64,000 bases of DNA from Alishewanella tabrizica (GCF_014652375.1 NZ_BMYR01000004.1:124001-188000); one strand, 5' to 3'; numbered from the stretch's first letter, positions 17,455 through 28,682 are shown. The notes: generated from the letters alone by a model not told the origin. Made by a program: numbers and translations.

Positions 17455-18423
17455 ATGCATCAAATCACCGGTAAAGCATTTGTAGGCCTCCTGTTGGCTT
17501 TAACCACGGCGATATTGTGGGGTATTTTGCCCATCGCGCTAAAAATTTTGCTGGAAGTGCTCACAGCAAATACCATTACTGCTATTCGCTTTTTAGTTGC
17601 TGCAATACTTGTAGGTGTCTGGTTGGGATTGCGCGGTAAATTACCGGCCTTAAAAGGTTTAAAACAGCCGAAAATAGCGGGATTGATGATCATTGCTATT
17701 GTCGGCTTGTTATTAAATTACATTTTTTATTTGTCAGGGTTAAACAATCTTACGGCAGAAACGGCACAAACATTAATTCAGCTAGCGCCGTATTTGATGA
17801 TGCTGGGCGGTGTTATTATTTTCAAAGAACGTTTGTTGTTTTGGCAGCGGGTTGGGGCAGTATTGCTTGTCGTGGGACTATTGCTGTTTTTTAACGAGCG
17901 CTTAGTTACCCTTATGTTAGACGCGAGCAGTGAAACCTTGGGGGTATTATTGGTTATTGTTGCCGCCGTTACGTGGGCAGCGTATGCCTTAGCGCAAAAG
18001 CAATTATTGGTACATTACACCTCAAAACAAATTATGTACCTTATTTATGTTGCCGGTACCATTGCCTTTATCCCCGTGTCAGATTTTCAGCCGATAGCCA
18101 GTTTATCGTGGTTACAATGGTCTTTACTGCTGTTTTGCTGCTTAAATACGGTGGTGGCGTATGGGGCTTTTGCAGAGGCATTACATCATTGGGAGGCCTC
18201 AAAAGTAAGTGCCGTTTTAGCGATCACGCCACTTATTACCATTTTAAGTGCCAATATTGTGGCATGGATTTGGCCGCAATTTGTCCCACAGCAACTCAAT
18301 CTTTGGTCTTGGCTTGGCGCTTTCTCGGTTGTTGCTGGCTCAGCCTTAACCGCATTAGCCCCACAATTTGCAGAATACCGAGCAGCTCGCCGCGTACGAA
18401 AACTGCAACGAGATGTGTTGTAA
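17455..18423 (+). CDS. EamA-family (DMT) transporter
   Basis: A 322-residue protein of ten hydrophobic segments in two five-helix halves, each an EamA repeat (LLLALTTAILWGILPI; VLLVIVAAVTWAAYALAQ). It probably exports or imports a small metabolite across the inner membrane; the substrate is unknown. The frame is open from 17422, but ATG 17455 follows AGGAAAAG by about 7 bp. It ends at a bidirectional terminator shared with pykA. Confidence 0.87.
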   Translation: MHQITGKAFVGLLLALTTAILWGILPIALKILLEVLTANTITAIRFLVAAILVGVWLGLRGKLPALKGLKQPKIAGLMIIAIVGLLLNYIFYLSGLNNLTAETAQTLIQLAPYLMMLGGVIIFKERLLFWQRVGAVLLVVGLLLFFNERLVTLMLDASSETLGVLLVIVAAVTWAAYALAQKQLLVHYTSKQIMYLIYVAGTIAFIPVSDFQPIASLSWLQWSLLLFCCLNTVVAYGAFAEALHHWEASKVSAVLAITPLITILSANIVAWIWPQFVPQQLNLWSWLGAFSVVAGSALTALAPQFAEYRAARRVRKLQRDVL

Positions 18424-18461
18424 CCTCTTTAGCTCAACGCGCTTGATGGCTTAATAGGCAT

Positions 18462-18489
18462 AAAAAAAGCCCCAAAAAAGGGCTTTTTT
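18462..18489. terminator. Bidirectional terminator between the EamA gene and pykA
   Basis: AAAAAAAGCCC, short A-rich loop, GGGCTTTTTT. A-run and T-run flank the stem on both sides, fitting the convergent genes. Confidence 0.88.
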
Positions 18490-18538
18490 ATTAGGTGTGT
18501 TTTGTACTTCGCCTAGCGTATTAAACCGCTAGATATCA

Positions 18539-19975
18539 TTATTTTACCGTTACAATTTTACAGGTATTAGACGCGCCAACTTGTAGCATAACATCGCCAT
18601 GGGTCATGATCACTAAATCGCCGGCTTTTAATCCCGCTTTGTCGCGAATCACATCAATAGCACGATCGGCTAATTCGGCAACGTCCACTTCGGTACTGTC
18701 AAAGAAAGCTGGATAAACCCCACGATACATCGCCATTTTGTTTAACGTTTTTACATGACGCGATAAAGCAAAAATAGGTTGCGACGAGGTAATACGTGAC
18801 ATCAATTTGGCCGTGTAGCCTGACTCTGTCAGGGTGATAATCGCTTTGATCCCTTCCAAATGATTAGCGGCATACATGGCAGATAAGGCAATGGTTTCAC
18901 TGATTTCAGTGAAGCTTAAATTCATCCGATGTTTCGAACTTTGGATAGAAGGGTGTTTTTCTGCACCATTACAAACCCGAACCATAGCTTTAACGGTTTC
19001 AATGGGGTATTTACCTGCGGCCGTTTCTGCTGAAAGCATTACGCCATCGGTACCGTCTAATACGGCATTGGCCACATCCATCACTTCCGCCCGTGTTGGC
19101 ATGGGGCTTTCAATCATGCTTTCCATCATTTGCGTTGCGGTGATGACGATGCGATTTAACTGGCGTGAGCGTGCAATAATGCGTTTTTGTTGACCGACTA
19201 ATTCAGCATCGCCAATTTCAACACCTAAATCACCACGTGCCACCATCACAGCATCTGATGCGCGAATGATGTCATCTAACGTTTCATCATCAGCAACCGC
19301 TTCGGCGCGTTCCACTTTCGCCATAATACGTGCTTCAGAACCTGCCGCTACGGCTAGTTCACGGGCTAAACGTAAATCATCGCCACAACGAGGGAAAGAC
19401 ACAGCAAGATAATCTACATCAATCTCAGCTGCGGTAATAATATCGCGCTTATCTTTATCGGTAAGAGCAGGCGCCGTTAAGCCACCCCCTTGTCGATTGA
19501 TACCTTTGTTATTGCTGAGTTTGCCGCCCACCGTTACCGTAGTAATCACGCGCTCGCCATTTACGGCATCAACTTGCAATTGAATACGGCCATCATCTAA
19601 TAACAGTAAATCACCAGGCACTACATCTTGTGGCAGTTCTTTATAATCAATACCCACTTGGGTTATGTTACCGGCGCCTTTGGGCAGGGCAGCATCTAAT
19701 ACAAATTGTTGGCCTTCTTCTAAAATGATAGCGCCATCTTTAAAGGTTGAAACCCGAATTTTGGGGCCTTGCAAGTCGCCCAATATAGCAACATGACAGC
19801 CTAATTTTGCGGCAGCGGCGCGCACCATTTGCGCGCGTTCTTTGTGATCTTCAGCAGCACCATGAGAGAAATTTAACCGAAAAACACTGGCACCTGCCTG
19901 AATCAGTTTTTCAATAGTAGCTTGGGTATTAGTGGCGGGGCCGAGGGTGGCGACGATTTTAGTTCTTCTAGGCAT
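18539..19975 (-). CDS. pykA: Pyruvate kinase, PykA type
   Basis: Converts phosphoenolpyruvate and ADP to pyruvate and ATP. The 478 residues match E. coli PykA in length and sequence ([65 protein letters not shown]). It lies head to tail with hexR on the same strand, with a HexR box 61-75 bp before its start. HexR control of pykA beside zwf-edd-eda is the arrangement known in Shewanella. Confidence 0.96.
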   Translation of the reverse strand: MPRRTKIVATLGPATNTQATIEKLIQAGASVFRLNFSHGAAEDHKERAQMVRAAAAKLGCHVAILGDLQGPKIRVSTFKDGAIILEEGQQFVLDAALPKGAGNITQVGIDYKELPQDVVPGDLLLLDDGRIQLQVDAVNGERVITTVTVGGKLSNNKGINRQGGGLTAPALTDKDKRDIITAAEIDVDYLAVSFPRCGDDLRLARELAVAAGSEARIMAKVERAEAVADDETLDDIIRASDAVMVARGDLGVEIGDAELVGQQKRIIARSRQLNRIVITATQMMESMIESPMPTRAEVMDVANAVLDGTDGVMLSAETAAGKYPIETVKAMVRVCNGAEKHPSIQSSKHRMNLSFTEISETIALSAMYAANHLEGIKAIITLTESGYTAKLMSRITSSQPIFALSRHVKTLNKMAMYRGVYPAFFDSTEVDVAELADRAIDVIRDKAGLKAGDLVIMTHGDVMLQVGASNTCKIVTVK

Positions 19976-20035
19976 CGATAACTCCTGCTGTTAAGCGCAA
20001 TTAGATAGCGTCATGCTTGACACAACCTAGTCTAA

Positions 20036-20050
20036 TGTAATTTTATTACA
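20036..20050 (-). promoter_or_regulatory. HexR operator of pykA
   Basis: TGTAATTTTATTACA, a near-perfect 15-bp palindrome fitting the known HexR box. A degenerate partner TGAATTAAAATTACA lies at 20067-20081. Known biology: HexR binds here and lets go on binding KDPG. Confidence 0.82.
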
Positions 20051-20103
20051 GAATATAGCGCAAATCTGAATTAAAATTACAGATTGCGCTAGATTTTTCT
20101 GAT

Positions 20104-20961
20104 TTAGTTATTAAGATCTTTCTTGTCGAAGCGTGAACCACGCAGGCTGTCTTTGACTTTTTTCAGATTCTCTCTGAATTTACTGCCACGACGTAACGTA
20201 AAACCCGTGGCCAAAATATCGATAAGCACTAATTGCGCAACGCGCGACGCCATTGGCATATACATATCGGTATCTTCTGGTACATCTAGCGACAGCACCA
20301 GAGTGCATTCGCGAGCAAGTGGGCTGTCGTAAGCCGTAATACCAATAACTGTGGCGTCGTTCTCACGAGCAATGGCTGCGATGTCGCAGAGATTTTTGGT
20401 GCGGCCAGTGTGGCTGATACAAACTACCACATCACCATCGCTACTATTAATAGCCGACATACGCTGCATTACAATATCGTCAAAACAGACAACGGGCACA
20501 TTAAAGCGGAAGAATTTATTTTGGGCATCATGGGCAACCGATGCTGAGGCGCCTAAGCCAAAGAAGGATATTTTTTTCGCTTGAGTCAGCACATCTACTG
20601 CACGGTTAATCGCGTTAATATCGACGCGCTGACGAGCGGTATCTAATGCCGCCATAGTTGATTCAAATATCTTGGCAGTGTAGGCTTCCGGGCCATCTTC
20701 TTCTTCGACATGACGATTCACGTAAGGCGTACCATTAGCCAAGCTTTGCGCCAAATGTAATTTGAAATCCGGAAAGCCTTTGGTGTCTAAACGACGACAA
20801 AAGCGGTTTACGGTAGGTTCACTTACATCGGCCATTTTAGCTAACGCTGCAATACTACTATGAATGGTCATTTGTGGATTAGCTAAGATAACGTCTGCTA
20901 CTTTACGCTCAGACTTGCTGAAGTTATTGACACTACTAACAATTTTTTCCAGTACATTCAT
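20104..20961 (-). CDS. hexR: HexR, RpiR-family regulator of central carbon metabolism
   Basis: A 285-residue regulator: N-terminal HTH_6 domain (about 1-77; SEPTVNRFCRRLDTKGFPDFK is read across the recognition region in parts) and a C-terminal SIS sugar-phosphate domain (about 125-250; FFGLGASASVAHDAQ, SHTGRTK). In relatives HexR senses KDPG and controls zwf, edd, eda and pykA. It is divergent from zwf and upstream of pykA; boxes flank both targets. It ends just before the pykA operator region. Confidence 0.95.
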   Translation of the reverse strand: MNVLEKIVSSVNNFSKSERKVADVILANPQMTIHSSIAALAKMADVSEPTVNRFCRRLDTKGFPDFKLHLAQSLANGTPYVNRHVEEEDGPEAYTAKIFESTMAALDTARQRVDINAINRAVDVLTQAKKISFFGLGASASVAHDAQNKFFRFNVPVVCFDDIVMQRMSAINSSDGDVVVCISHTGRTKNLCDIAAIARENDATVIGITAYDSPLARECTLVLSLDVPEDTDMYMPMASRVAQLVLIDILATGFTLRRGSKFRENLKKVKDSLRGSRFDKKDLNN

Positions 20962-21156
20962 TCGCGGATACCTGCGCTTGTCTGTCCCCGTACATGCGAG
21001 GCCATCTTGCTATGTTGTTTTTTGCCGGATTTGCTGTTTGTTCATCTGTGTTATTTCAAACAAAAAAACAAAACAGGTCTAAATTTACCACAAATCCAGA
21101 GGAATGCGATCAAGGCTGCACTATAATATACAGAGAGTCAAAATTTAAAACTGTTT

Positions 21157-21171
21157 TGTAATAAAATTACA
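21157..21171 (+). promoter_or_regulatory. HexR operator upstream of zwf, distal
   Basis: TGTAATAAAATTACA, 15 bp, matching the box before pykA at all half-site positions. It lies 82-96 bp before the zwf ATG in the hexR-zwf divergent region, so it may also control hexR. Confidence 0.82.
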
Positions 21172-21218
21172 TAATATAGCGTTTACAAGGCACTTTCAGT
21201 CCGTTAGTATGGGGCAAG

Positions 21219-21233
21219 TGTTGTAAAATTACA
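21219..21233 (+). promoter_or_regulatory. Second, weaker HexR operator before zwf
   Basis: TGTTGTAAAATTACA keeps the right half-site AATTACA and part of the left. It lies 20-34 bp before the zwf ATG, where binding would block transcription or initiation. Confidence 0.55.
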
Positions 21234-21252
21234 TCTTATTCAAGGCTGAGTT

Positions 21253-22725
21253 ATGACAACCACAACGCAAAACCAAGCATGTGATCTTATTTTATTCGGC
21301 ACCAAAGGCGATTTAGCACGTCGTAAATTGCTGCCAGCATTATATCAGTTAGAAAAAGCCGGCCTGTTGGCCAGCGACTCGCGCATTATCGGTGTTGCCC
21401 GTGACGAGATGGACAAAGCGGCTTATGTGGAATTGGTGAAAACCAATTTAGTGCGTTTTTTAAAGAAAGAACCTTTAGATGAGCAAGTGTGGGCAATCTT
21501 GTCTGCCAAACTGCATTATGTCGCTATCGATTTAACCAAAACGTCGGATTACCAAAAACTGGTAGCCGTTGTTGATATTGAGAAGCGCATCCCGGTAAGT
21601 TATTTTGCTACGCCACCGTCTTTATTTGGCGATTTATGTCGTGGTTTAGCAGAAGCTGGTTTAGCCGCGGAACCGTCTCGTGTGGTGTTAGAAAAGCCGA
21701 TTGGTCATGATTTGGCGTCGTCTCGTGTGATCAACGATAAGGTGGCTGAGTACTTCAAAGAATGCCAAATTTATCGTATTGATCACTATTTAGGTAAGGA
21801 GACCGTGTTAAATCTGTTGGCATTACGTTTTGCCAATGCCATTTTTGCCTCTAACTGGGATCACAACGCCATTGATCATGTGCAAATAACGGTTGCAGAA
21901 GAAGTGGGTGTGGAAGGGCGTTGGAGTTATTACGATGATGCCGGTCAAATGCGTGATATGGTTCAAAACCATTTACTGCAGGTTTTATCCTTAATTGCCA
22001 TGGAGCCACCCGCGCGCTTAGATGCCGACAGTATTCGTGACGAAAAGCTGAAAGTACTCAAAGCACTGCGCCGGATTGATCATACCAATGTGCAAGAAAA
22101 AACCGTGCGTGGACAATACGCTGCGGGCTTTGCGACAGGTCAGGCGGTACCAGGTTACTTAGAAGAAGAGGGCGCACGCCCGAACAGTAAAACCGAAACC
22201 TTTGTTGCCATTAAAGTGGATATTGATAACTGGCGTTGGGCGGGTGTACCGTTTTACCTGCGAACAGGCAAGCGCATGCCGAAAAAACACAGTGAGGTGG
22301 TGATTTGCTTTAAACCCCAACCACACAATATTTTTCACGAAACTTATCGCGAATTACCCGCCAATAAACTGATCATCCGTTTACAGCCCGATGAAGGTGT
22401 TGAAATTCAAGTCATGAATAAAATCCCTGGCTTGGGTGAGAGTATGCGTTTACAGCAAAGCAAACTCGATTTAAGTTTTGATGAAACGTTCAAATCGCAG
22501 CGCATTGCCGATGCCTACGAGCGTTTGTTGCTAGAAGCGATGTTAGGTAATCAATATTTGTTTGTGCGCCGTGATGAAGTTGAGCAAGCATGGCAATGGG
22601 TTGATGGCATTATTAACGCATGGCGTAATAGTAACGAGCCGCCAAAATCTTACCAAGCGGGCAGTTGGGGCCCCGTATCCGCTATCTCTATGATGGCGCG
22701 CGATGACAGAAATTGGGACGAGTAA
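21253..22725 (+). CDS. zwf: Glucose-6-phosphate 1-dehydrogenase
   Basis: Oxidises glucose 6-phosphate to 6-phosphogluconolactone with NADP or NAD. The 490 residues show the nucleotide site GTKGDLARRKLLPALY (about 16-31) and the substrate motif RIDHYLGKE with Asp177/His178. It heads the operon zwf-pgl-edd-glk-eda, with 3-bp spacing to pgl. Two HexR boxes precede it. ATG 21253 is supported by a GGCTGAG-type site just upstream. Confidence 0.97.
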   Translation: MTTTTQNQACDLILFGTKGDLARRKLLPALYQLEKAGLLASDSRIIGVARDEMDKAAYVELVKTNLVRFLKKEPLDEQVWAILSAKLHYVAIDLTKTSDYQKLVAVVDIEKRIPVSYFATPPSLFGDLCRGLAEAGLAAEPSRVVLEKPIGHDLASSRVINDKVAEYFKECQIYRIDHYLGKETVLNLLALRFANAIFASNWDHNAIDHVQITVAEEVGVEGRWSYYDDAGQMRDMVQNHLLQVLSLIAMEPPARLDADSIRDEKLKVLKALRRIDHTNVQEKTVRGQYAAGFATGQAVPGYLEEEGARPNSKTETFVAIKVDIDNWRWAGVPFYLRTGKRMPKKHSEVVICFKPQPHNIFHETYRELPANKLIIRLQPDEGVEIQVMNKIPGLGESMRLQQSKLDLSFDETFKSQRIADAYERLLLEAMLGNQYLFVRRDEVEQAWQWVDGIINAWRNSNEPPKSYQAGSWGPVSAISMMARDDRNWDE

Positions 22726-22728
22726 TTT

Positions 22729-23418
22729 ATGCAATTACATCAATTTACCGACAGTGCGGCTTTAAATAATGACTTTGCAGCAAAGCTCGTTGCGATCCTT
22801 AGCAATGCGATCTCAACGCGTGGCGCGGCCTATTTAGTCGTATCCGGAGGCAGAACACCTCAAGCCTTATTTCAAGCGTTGGCAGCAACGCCTTTGGCAT
22901 GGGAAAACGTGACTATTTTGCTGGCCGATGATCGTTATCTTCCTACAGACTCAGAGCAAAGCAATGAACGTTTGGTAAAAGCAACGTTGTTACAACAGCA
23001 TGCGGCGCACGCAACCTTTATTAGTTTATATGCTGAGGCTGAAAACGCTTTTGCTGCAGTGCCCGCTATTCTGCCGCGCGTAGCGTCTTTGCCAACGTTT
23101 GATGCCGTGATTTTAGGCATGGGTGAAGATGGCCATACGGCGTCTTTATTCCCTTGCAGTAAACAATTAGCAGAAGGGTTAGCTGACACAGCGCCGGCAG
23201 TCTTGGCGGCAGAGCCAACGTCTGCTCCCTTTCAACGGATCAGTTTAAGTAAAGTACGCTTACTCGACAGCAGACATATTTTTTTACACTTGGTAGGTGA
23301 GAACAAGTTCCCGGTTTTACAACAGGCTCTTGCTGACACCGATCCTATGCAAATGCCGATAAGGGCTTTCTTGCATCATCCTTCAGTGTCAGTTGATGTG
23401 ATGTATTCACCGAAATAG
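22729..23418 (+). CDS. pgl: 6-phosphogluconolactonase
   Basis: Hydrolyses 6-phosphogluconolactone to 6-phosphogluconate. The 229 residues carry VSGGRTPQALFQAL (about 39-52), LADDRYLP and LGMGEDGHTASLFP, all DevB/Pgl family motifs. It starts 3 bp after the zwf stop and is followed 9 bp later by edd, so it belongs to the same transcript. Confidence 0.95.
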   Translation: MQLHQFTDSAALNNDFAAKLVAILSNAISTRGAAYLVVSGGRTPQALFQALAATPLAWENVTILLADDRYLPTDSEQSNERLVKATLLQQHAAHATFISLYAEAENAFAAVPAILPRVASLPTFDAVILGMGEDGHTASLFPCSKQLAEGLADTAPAVLAAEPTSAPFQRISLSKVRLLDSRHIFLHLVGENKFPVLQQALADTDPMQMPIRAFLHHPSVSVDVMYSPK

Positions 23419-23427
23419 AGGTTAGTT

Positions 23428-25260
23428 ATGAATCCAGTGGTTCAGCAGGTTACCGATCGTATTATTGCTCGCAGTGAAAAAAGCCGCGCTATTTATTTAT
23501 CACGGCTTGAGCAAGCCCGTAAAAAAGGCCCACATCGTGGCGTGTTAAGTTGTGGTAATTTAGCGCATGGTTTTGCAGCCTGCAGTGCAGCCGAAAAAGC
23601 CGATTTACGCAGCTTAACCAAGGCGAATATTGGTATTATTTCGTCTTATAACGACATGTTATCTGCGCATCAACCTTATCAATTTTATCCCGATGTGATT
23701 AAGCAGGCTGTTGCAGACGTGGGTAGCGTTGCACAATTTGCCGGGGGTGTACCTGCTATGTGTGATGGCGTAACCCAAGGTCAGCCAGGTATGGAGTTAA
23801 GCTTACTTAGCCGGGATGTTATTGCCATGTCAGCGGCCGTGGGGTTATCTCATAATATGTTTGATGGCGGCCTGATGCTGGGGATTTGTGACAAAATTGT
23901 CCCAGGTTTATTAATGGCAGCACTGAGCTTTGGCCATTTACCCTTTGTGTTTGTTCCTGCTGGCCCCATGCCATCTGGGATCCCAAATAAAGAAAAAGCC
24001 CGTGTTCGTCAGTTATTCGCTGAAGGCAAAGTGGGTAAAGAAGAATTGTTAGAGGCGGAATCTAAATCGTATCACTCCGCGGGCACCTGTACCTTTTATG
24101 GCACGGCGAATTCAAACCAGCTCGTGGTGGAAATGATGGGACTGCATTTACCGGGGTCTTCTTTTGTTAATCCAGGTACCGAATTACGTGATGAATTAAC
24201 CAAAGCGGCGGCACGCCAAGTAACGCGTTTAACTGAGCTGGGTAATGATTATCTTCCTATCGGTAAGTTAGTTGACGCTAAAGCCGTAGTGAATGGCATC
24301 GTGGGATTACTTGCCACAGGCGGTTCAACCAACCATACCATGCATTTAATTGCCGTAGCGCGCTCAGCTGGTTTTATTGTCAATTGGGATGATTTTGCGG
24401 AATTGTCTGATGCGACACCATTGATCACACGCATTTATCCAAATGGTCAAGCAGATATTAACCACTTCCAGCAAGCTGGTGGTATGGCTTACCTGATCCG
24501 CACGCTGTTAGATCAAGGCCTATTGCACGAAGATGTGCAAACGATTGCTGGTCCAGGCCTACGCCGTTACACCCAAACGCCAGTGATTCAAGATGGCAAA
24601 TTGGCGTGGATCGATGGACCTGACGTTTCGTCCGATCTTGACGTGTTAACCTCTGCCGATAAGCCATTTAAAGCGCACGGTGGTTTAATTTTGATGGCCG
24701 GAAATATTGGCCGCGCTGTCATGAAAACATCGTCTTTACGAAGCGGCACTGAGGTCGTAAAAGCGCCTGCAGTGGTATTTCATAGCCAGCATGAATTAGA
24801 TGCCGCCTTCAAAGCCGGTGATTTGAATAAAGATTGTGTGGTTGTGGTGCGATTCCAAGGTCCAAAAGCGTGCGGCATGCCGGAGTTACACAAACTCACG
24901 CCACCGTTGGGCGTGTTACAAGATAAAGGCTATAAAGTGGCCTTAGTGACAGATGGTCGTATGTCGGGCGCCTCAGGCAAAGTGCCGGCCGCGATTCATT
25001 TAACACCTGAAGCGGTTGATGGTGGCAATATTGCGAAAATTCAAACCGGCGATATGATTTTGGTGGATGGTGAAACCGGTAAGCTAGAGATATTAGTGGA
25101 TGCTGCAGAATTGGCGGCGCGGCCGTTAGCGACCTCTGATATGAGCGGTAATTTTTATGGCATGGGCCGTGAAATGTTTGGCGCACTGCGTCAACAATTA
25201 ACAGGTGCAGAGCAGGGCGCGTGCAGTCTCTTCATTACCGAGGAGCATTTGCATGGCTGA
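23428..25260 (+). CDS. edd: Phosphogluconate dehydratase
   Basis: Dehydrates 6-phosphogluconate to KDPG, the first specific Entner-Doudoroff step. A 610-residue IlvD/Edd iron-sulfur enzyme with [52 protein letters not shown] and [16 protein letters not shown]; Cys in the CD, CDK and GTC motifs would hold the 4Fe-4S cluster. AGAGGTTAGTT precedes the ATG. Its stop overlaps the glk start by 8 bp. Confidence 0.97.
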   Translation: MNPVVQQVTDRIIARSEKSRAIYLSRLEQARKKGPHRGVLSCGNLAHGFAACSAAEKADLRSLTKANIGIISSYNDMLSAHQPYQFYPDVIKQAVADVGSVAQFAGGVPAMCDGVTQGQPGMELSLLSRDVIAMSAAVGLSHNMFDGGLMLGICDKIVPGLLMAALSFGHLPFVFVPAGPMPSGIPNKEKARVRQLFAEGKVGKEELLEAESKSYHSAGTCTFYGTANSNQLVVEMMGLHLPGSSFVNPGTELRDELTKAAARQVTRLTELGNDYLPIGKLVDAKAVVNGIVGLLATGGSTNHTMHLIAVARSAGFIVNWDDFAELSDATPLITRIYPNGQADINHFQQAGGMAYLIRTLLDQGLLHEDVQTIAGPGLRRYTQTPVIQDGKLAWIDGPDVSSDLDVLTSADKPFKAHGGLILMAGNIGRAVMKTSSLRSGTEVVKAPAVVFHSQHELDAAFKAGDLNKDCVVVVRFQGPKACGMPELHKLTPPLGVLQDKGYKVALVTDGRMSGASGKVPAAIHLTPEAVDGGNIAKIQTGDMILVDGETGKLEILVDAAELAARPLATSDMSGNFYGMGREMFGALRQQLTGAEQGACSLFITEEHLHG

Positions 25261-26224
25261 GTTACGTCAATTTGCTATCGTGGCGGATATTGGCGGCACG
25301 AATGCCCGTTTTAGCCGTGTCGCGCTTGATACCTTAGCGCTTGATCAAGTGGCGGTTTACCCCTGTGCAAACTTTGCCAGTTTAGCGGATGCTTTAAGTC
25401 ATTATCAGCAAGAACAAGACCTTACTGCCATTAAAGATGTTGCCATCGCCATTGCCTGCCCGGTTAATGGCGACGATGTTAGGATGACAAACTTTCATTG
25501 GCAATTTTCTATCAAGCGTATGCAGCAAGACCTCGGCTTGCAAACATTGTTAGTAATGAATGATTTTACGGCCGTGGCCATGTGTTTACCGGCCTTGGCC
25601 AGCGATCAAAAGATCCAAATTGGTGGTCAGCCTGCGCAAGTGGGCAAACCGATGGCGGTATTAGGTGCCGGTACCGGTTTGGGGGTGGCGCATCTGATCC
25701 CTGTCGCGGACAAATTTGTGCCCTTACCAGGTGAGGGCGGTCATGTCGATTGGGCGCCGCAAAATACTCAAGAATGGTTTATTCAGCAACATTTAGCTGC
25801 ACAATACGGCCATGTTTCTCCTGAACGCTTACTTTCTGGTCCAGGGTTAGAAGCCATCTATCAGGCCTTAGCCGCTTATCAACAAATCGAAGCTCCGGCT
25901 TTAACGGCCGGCGAAATTGGTCAGCATGCCTTAAGTGATACTTCTGCACTTGCCGTCGCTACAGTGAAACAGTTCTATGCCAGCTTGGGCAGTATTGCCG
26001 GCGATTTAGCATTAACACTTAGCACCTTTGGCGGCGTTTATGTGGCTGGCGGGATCGTGCCCAAATTATTACCGTTACTTGGGAATAGTGCCTTTCGGGA
26101 GCGTTTTGATGCCAAAGGCCGTTTTGCCGACTTTAATCGGCAAATCCCTATTTTTATCGTGACTGCAGAACAACCAGGATTACTGGGTGCAGCCGTTTAT
26201 CTTAAACAAACATTGGCGGGTTAA
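25253..26224 (+). CDS. glk: Glucokinase
   Basis: Phosphorylates glucose with ATP, feeding zwf. The 323 residues have the phosphate-1 motif [12 protein letters not shown] (about 9-20), LNDFTAVA-like [19 protein letters not shown] and [10 protein letters not shown], which mark the bacterial Glk (PF02685) family. ATG 25253 follows GAGGAG by 8 bp; the longer open frame from 25205 lies in edd. Placement of glk between edd and eda gives a single operon from glucose to pyruvate plus glyceraldehyde 3-phosphate. Confidence 0.94.
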   Translation: MAELRQFAIVADIGGTNARFSRVALDTLALDQVAVYPCANFASLADALSHYQQEQDLTAIKDVAIAIACPVNGDDVRMTNFHWQFSIKRMQQDLGLQTLLVMNDFTAVAMCLPALASDQKIQIGGQPAQVGKPMAVLGAGTGLGVAHLIPVADKFVPLPGEGGHVDWAPQNTQEWFIQQHLAAQYGHVSPERLLSGPGLEAIYQALAAYQQIEAPALTAGEIGQHALSDTSALAVATVKQFYASLGSIAGDLALTLSTFGGVYVAGGIVPKLLPLLGNSAFRERFDAKGRFADFNRQIPIFIVTAEQPGLLGAAVYLKQTLAG

Positions 26225-26227
26225 GTT

Positions 26228-26872
26228 ATGGCATTTACGAATTGGCAATTACAACCGTCAGTGTTGTTCGCAATGGGACCTGTGGTGCCCGTTATCGTAA
26301 TTAAGGATCTTGATGATGCCGTGCCATTGGCACGGGCATTATTAGCAGGGGGTATCAAAGTATTAGAAGTCACTTTGCGCACACCTGCAGCGTTAGAAGC
26401 AATTAAGTTGATCGCAGAGCAGGTGCCTGAAGCCGTAGTGGGCGCCGGAACAGTGACCAATGCCGAACAATTACAAGCCGTTATTGCTGCCGGAGCTAAG
26501 TTTGCCATTAGCCCAGGGATGACGCGTGAATTACTGCAAGCGGGTAAAGAGGCAGCAATTCCCCTAATTCCAGGTATTGCCAGTATCTCTGAGCTTATGG
26601 AAGGGATGGGCTTAGGCTATACCCATTTTAAATTTTTCCCAGCTGAGGCTGCAGGCGGGACAAAGACCTTGAAGTCAATTTATGGGCCTTTTGCGGATAT
26701 TCGGTTTTGCCCAACAGGTGGCATTAACGAACAAAATTACCGTGAATATTTGGCGTTACCCAATGTAAGTTGTGTTGGGGGCTCATGGATCGTCCCTGAT
26801 AATGCCATTGCGAGTAAAGATTGGCACAAAGTGACAGAGTTAACCGCAAAAGCGGTAGCGGCTGCTCTGTAA
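26228..26872 (+). CDS. eda: KDPG/KHG aldolase
   Basis: Splits KDPG to pyruvate and glyceraldehyde 3-phosphate. The 214 residues carry Glu48 in VLEVTLRT, GAGTV, SPGMT, PGIAS and the Schiff-base Lys135 in HFKFFPAEAAGG. It starts 3 bp after the glk stop, is last in the operon and is followed by a terminator. Confidence 0.96.
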   Translation: MAFTNWQLQPSVLFAMGPVVPVIVIKDLDDAVPLARALLAGGIKVLEVTLRTPAALEAIKLIAEQVPEAVVGAGTVTNAEQLQAVIAAGAKFAISPGMTRELLQAGKEAAIPLIPGIASISELMEGMGLGYTHFKFFPAEAAGGTKTLKSIYGPFADIRFCPTGGINEQNYREYLALPNVSCVGGSWIVPDNAIASKDWHKVTELTAKAVAAAL

Positions 26873-26929
26873 GTCAAACGATACACACTTTGCCGCCACG
26901 CTATTATCAAGGTGGTTGTTTACGTGTTT

Positions 26930-26951
26930 AAACCGGCTCAGGCCGGTTTTG
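26930..26951 (+). terminator. Terminator after eda
   Basis: AAACCGGC, loop TCAG, GCCGGTTT followed by T-rich sequence. Confidence 0.75.
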
Positions 26952-27052
26952 CTTTATCAGCTAAACTGCCTAGGGTGCTTTGAGTTTTTGCCATAAACCG
27001 CGTATGATAGCGCTCCTTTTTTCGCTGTTTTAACCCAGTAACGGATCAATTT

Positions 27053-28660
27053 GTGATTTCAACCAATAACATTACCATGCAATTCGGCGCTAAGCCGTTA
27101 TTCGAAAATATTTCAGTTAAATTTGGCGAGGGTAATCGCTATGGTTTAATTGGCGCCAATGGCTGTGGCAAGTCGACGTTTATGAAAATTCTGAGTCGCG
27201 AACTTGAACCCAGTGCCGGTAATGTGTTTGTTGAACCAAATCATCGCGTGGCGAAGTTACACCAAGATCAGTTTGCTTTTGAACAATTTAGTGTCATTGA
27301 TACGGTGATCATGGGCCATGCTGAATTGTGGGACGTTAAATCAGAGCGTGATCGTATTTATGCTTCTGCTGAGATGACCGAAGAAGAGGGCATGAAGGTA
27401 GCCGATTTAGAAGTCGCCTTTGGTGAAATGGATGGTTATTCGGCCGAGTCACGCGCCAGCGAATTACTGTTAGGCGTCGGGATCCCAATTGAACTTCATT
27501 ACGGCTTAATGTCGGCTGTTGCACCAGGGTTTAAATTACGGGTGTTATTGGCACAAGTCCTGTTTGCTGATCCAGAAATTATGTTGTTAGACGAACCGAC
27601 CAACAACTTGGATATTAATACCATTCGTTGGTTAGAAAACGTGTTGGCTGAACGTAATTCTACCATGGTGATTATTTCGCACGATCGGCACTTTTTAAAC
27701 AGTGTTTGTACGCACATGGCCGATTTAGATTTTGGTGAATTGCGCGTATATCCTGGCAATTATGATGAGTATATGACGGCTGCAACACAAGCACGCGAGC
27801 GTCTCCTGTCTGATAACGCTAAGAAAAAAGCGCAAATTGCTGAGTTACAGACTTTCGTGAGCCGTTTCTCTGCGAATGCGTCTAAAGCGCGTCAAGCGAC
27901 CAGCCGTGCAAAACAAATTGAAAAAATTCAGTTAGAGGAAGTAAAAGCCTCTAGCCGCGTTAACCCCTTTATTCGTTTTGAACAACAAAAACAGCTTTAT
28001 CGCTTAGCGTTAGAGGTAGAAGGCTTAAACAAACGCTTTGGTGAGTTACATTTATTAAAAAACCTAAAAATGACTATCGAAGTTGGCGAGAAAGTGGCCA
28101 TTTTAGGTGCCAACGGTATTGGTAAATCGACGTTATTAAAGTGTTTAGTGGGAGATCTCGCCCCTGAAAGCGGTTTAATAAAATGGTCAGAAAACGTTAC
28201 CATTGGTTATTATGCGCAAGATCACGCGCACGAATTTGCTGAAGATATCAGTTTGTTTGATTGGATGAGCCAGTGGAAGCAACCGTCTGATGATGAACAA
28301 GCCATTCGAGGTATTTTAGGACGTTTACTGTTTTCACAAGATGATATTAAAAAATCGGTAAAAGTGCTGTCAGGTGGTGAACAGGGTCGGATGCTTTTTG
28401 GTAAGTTAATGCTGCAGCGTCCCAATATTTTGGTGATGGATGAACCGACTAACCACTTAGACATGGAATCAATCGAATCATTAAATTTAGCGTTGGAGCA
28501 TTACAAAGGCACCTTGTTATTTGTTAGTCACGATCGTGAATTTGTTTCGTCGTTGGCCAGTCGCATCATTGAGATTACCGATCACGATGTCCGTAACTTT
28601 GTTGGTAGTTATGAAGAGTATCTAGCACAACAGCTCGCCGCACTTCAAGCACAGCGCTAA
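27053..28660 (+). CDS. ybiT: ABC-F ATPase YbiT
   Basis: A 535-residue ABC-F protein (E. coli YbiT 530) that acts on the ribosome; its exact role is unclear. Walker A motifs are GANGCGKST (about 34-42) and GANGIGKST (about 352-360). The first signature is degenerate ([17 protein letters not shown]), as in E. coli YbiT, while the second is LSGGEQGRM. The linker has [16 protein letters not shown]. The start is GTG 27053, with ACGGATCAATTT upstream and no better ATG. It is a single gene with its own terminator. Confidence 0.95.
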   Translation: MISTNNITMQFGAKPLFENISVKFGEGNRYGLIGANGCGKSTFMKILSRELEPSAGNVFVEPNHRVAKLHQDQFAFEQFSVIDTVIMGHAELWDVKSERDRIYASAEMTEEEGMKVADLEVAFGEMDGYSAESRASELLLGVGIPIELHYGLMSAVAPGFKLRVLLAQVLFADPEIMLLDEPTNNLDINTIRWLENVLAERNSTMVIISHDRHFLNSVCTHMADLDFGELRVYPGNYDEYMTAATQARERLLSDNAKKKAQIAELQTFVSRFSANASKARQATSRAKQIEKIQLEEVKASSRVNPFIRFEQQKQLYRLALEVEGLNKRFGELHLLKNLKMTIEVGEKVAILGANGIGKSTLLKCLVGDLAPESGLIKWSENVTIGYYAQDHAHEFAEDISLFDWMSQWKQPSDDEQAIRGILGRLLFSQDDIKKSVKVLSGGEQGRMLFGKLMLQRPNILVMDEPTNHLDMESIESLNLALEHYKGTLLFVSHDREFVSSLASRIIEITDHDVRNFVGSYEEYLAQQLAALQAQR

Positions 28661-28682
28661 GACGACGCTTATCTAATTATTG

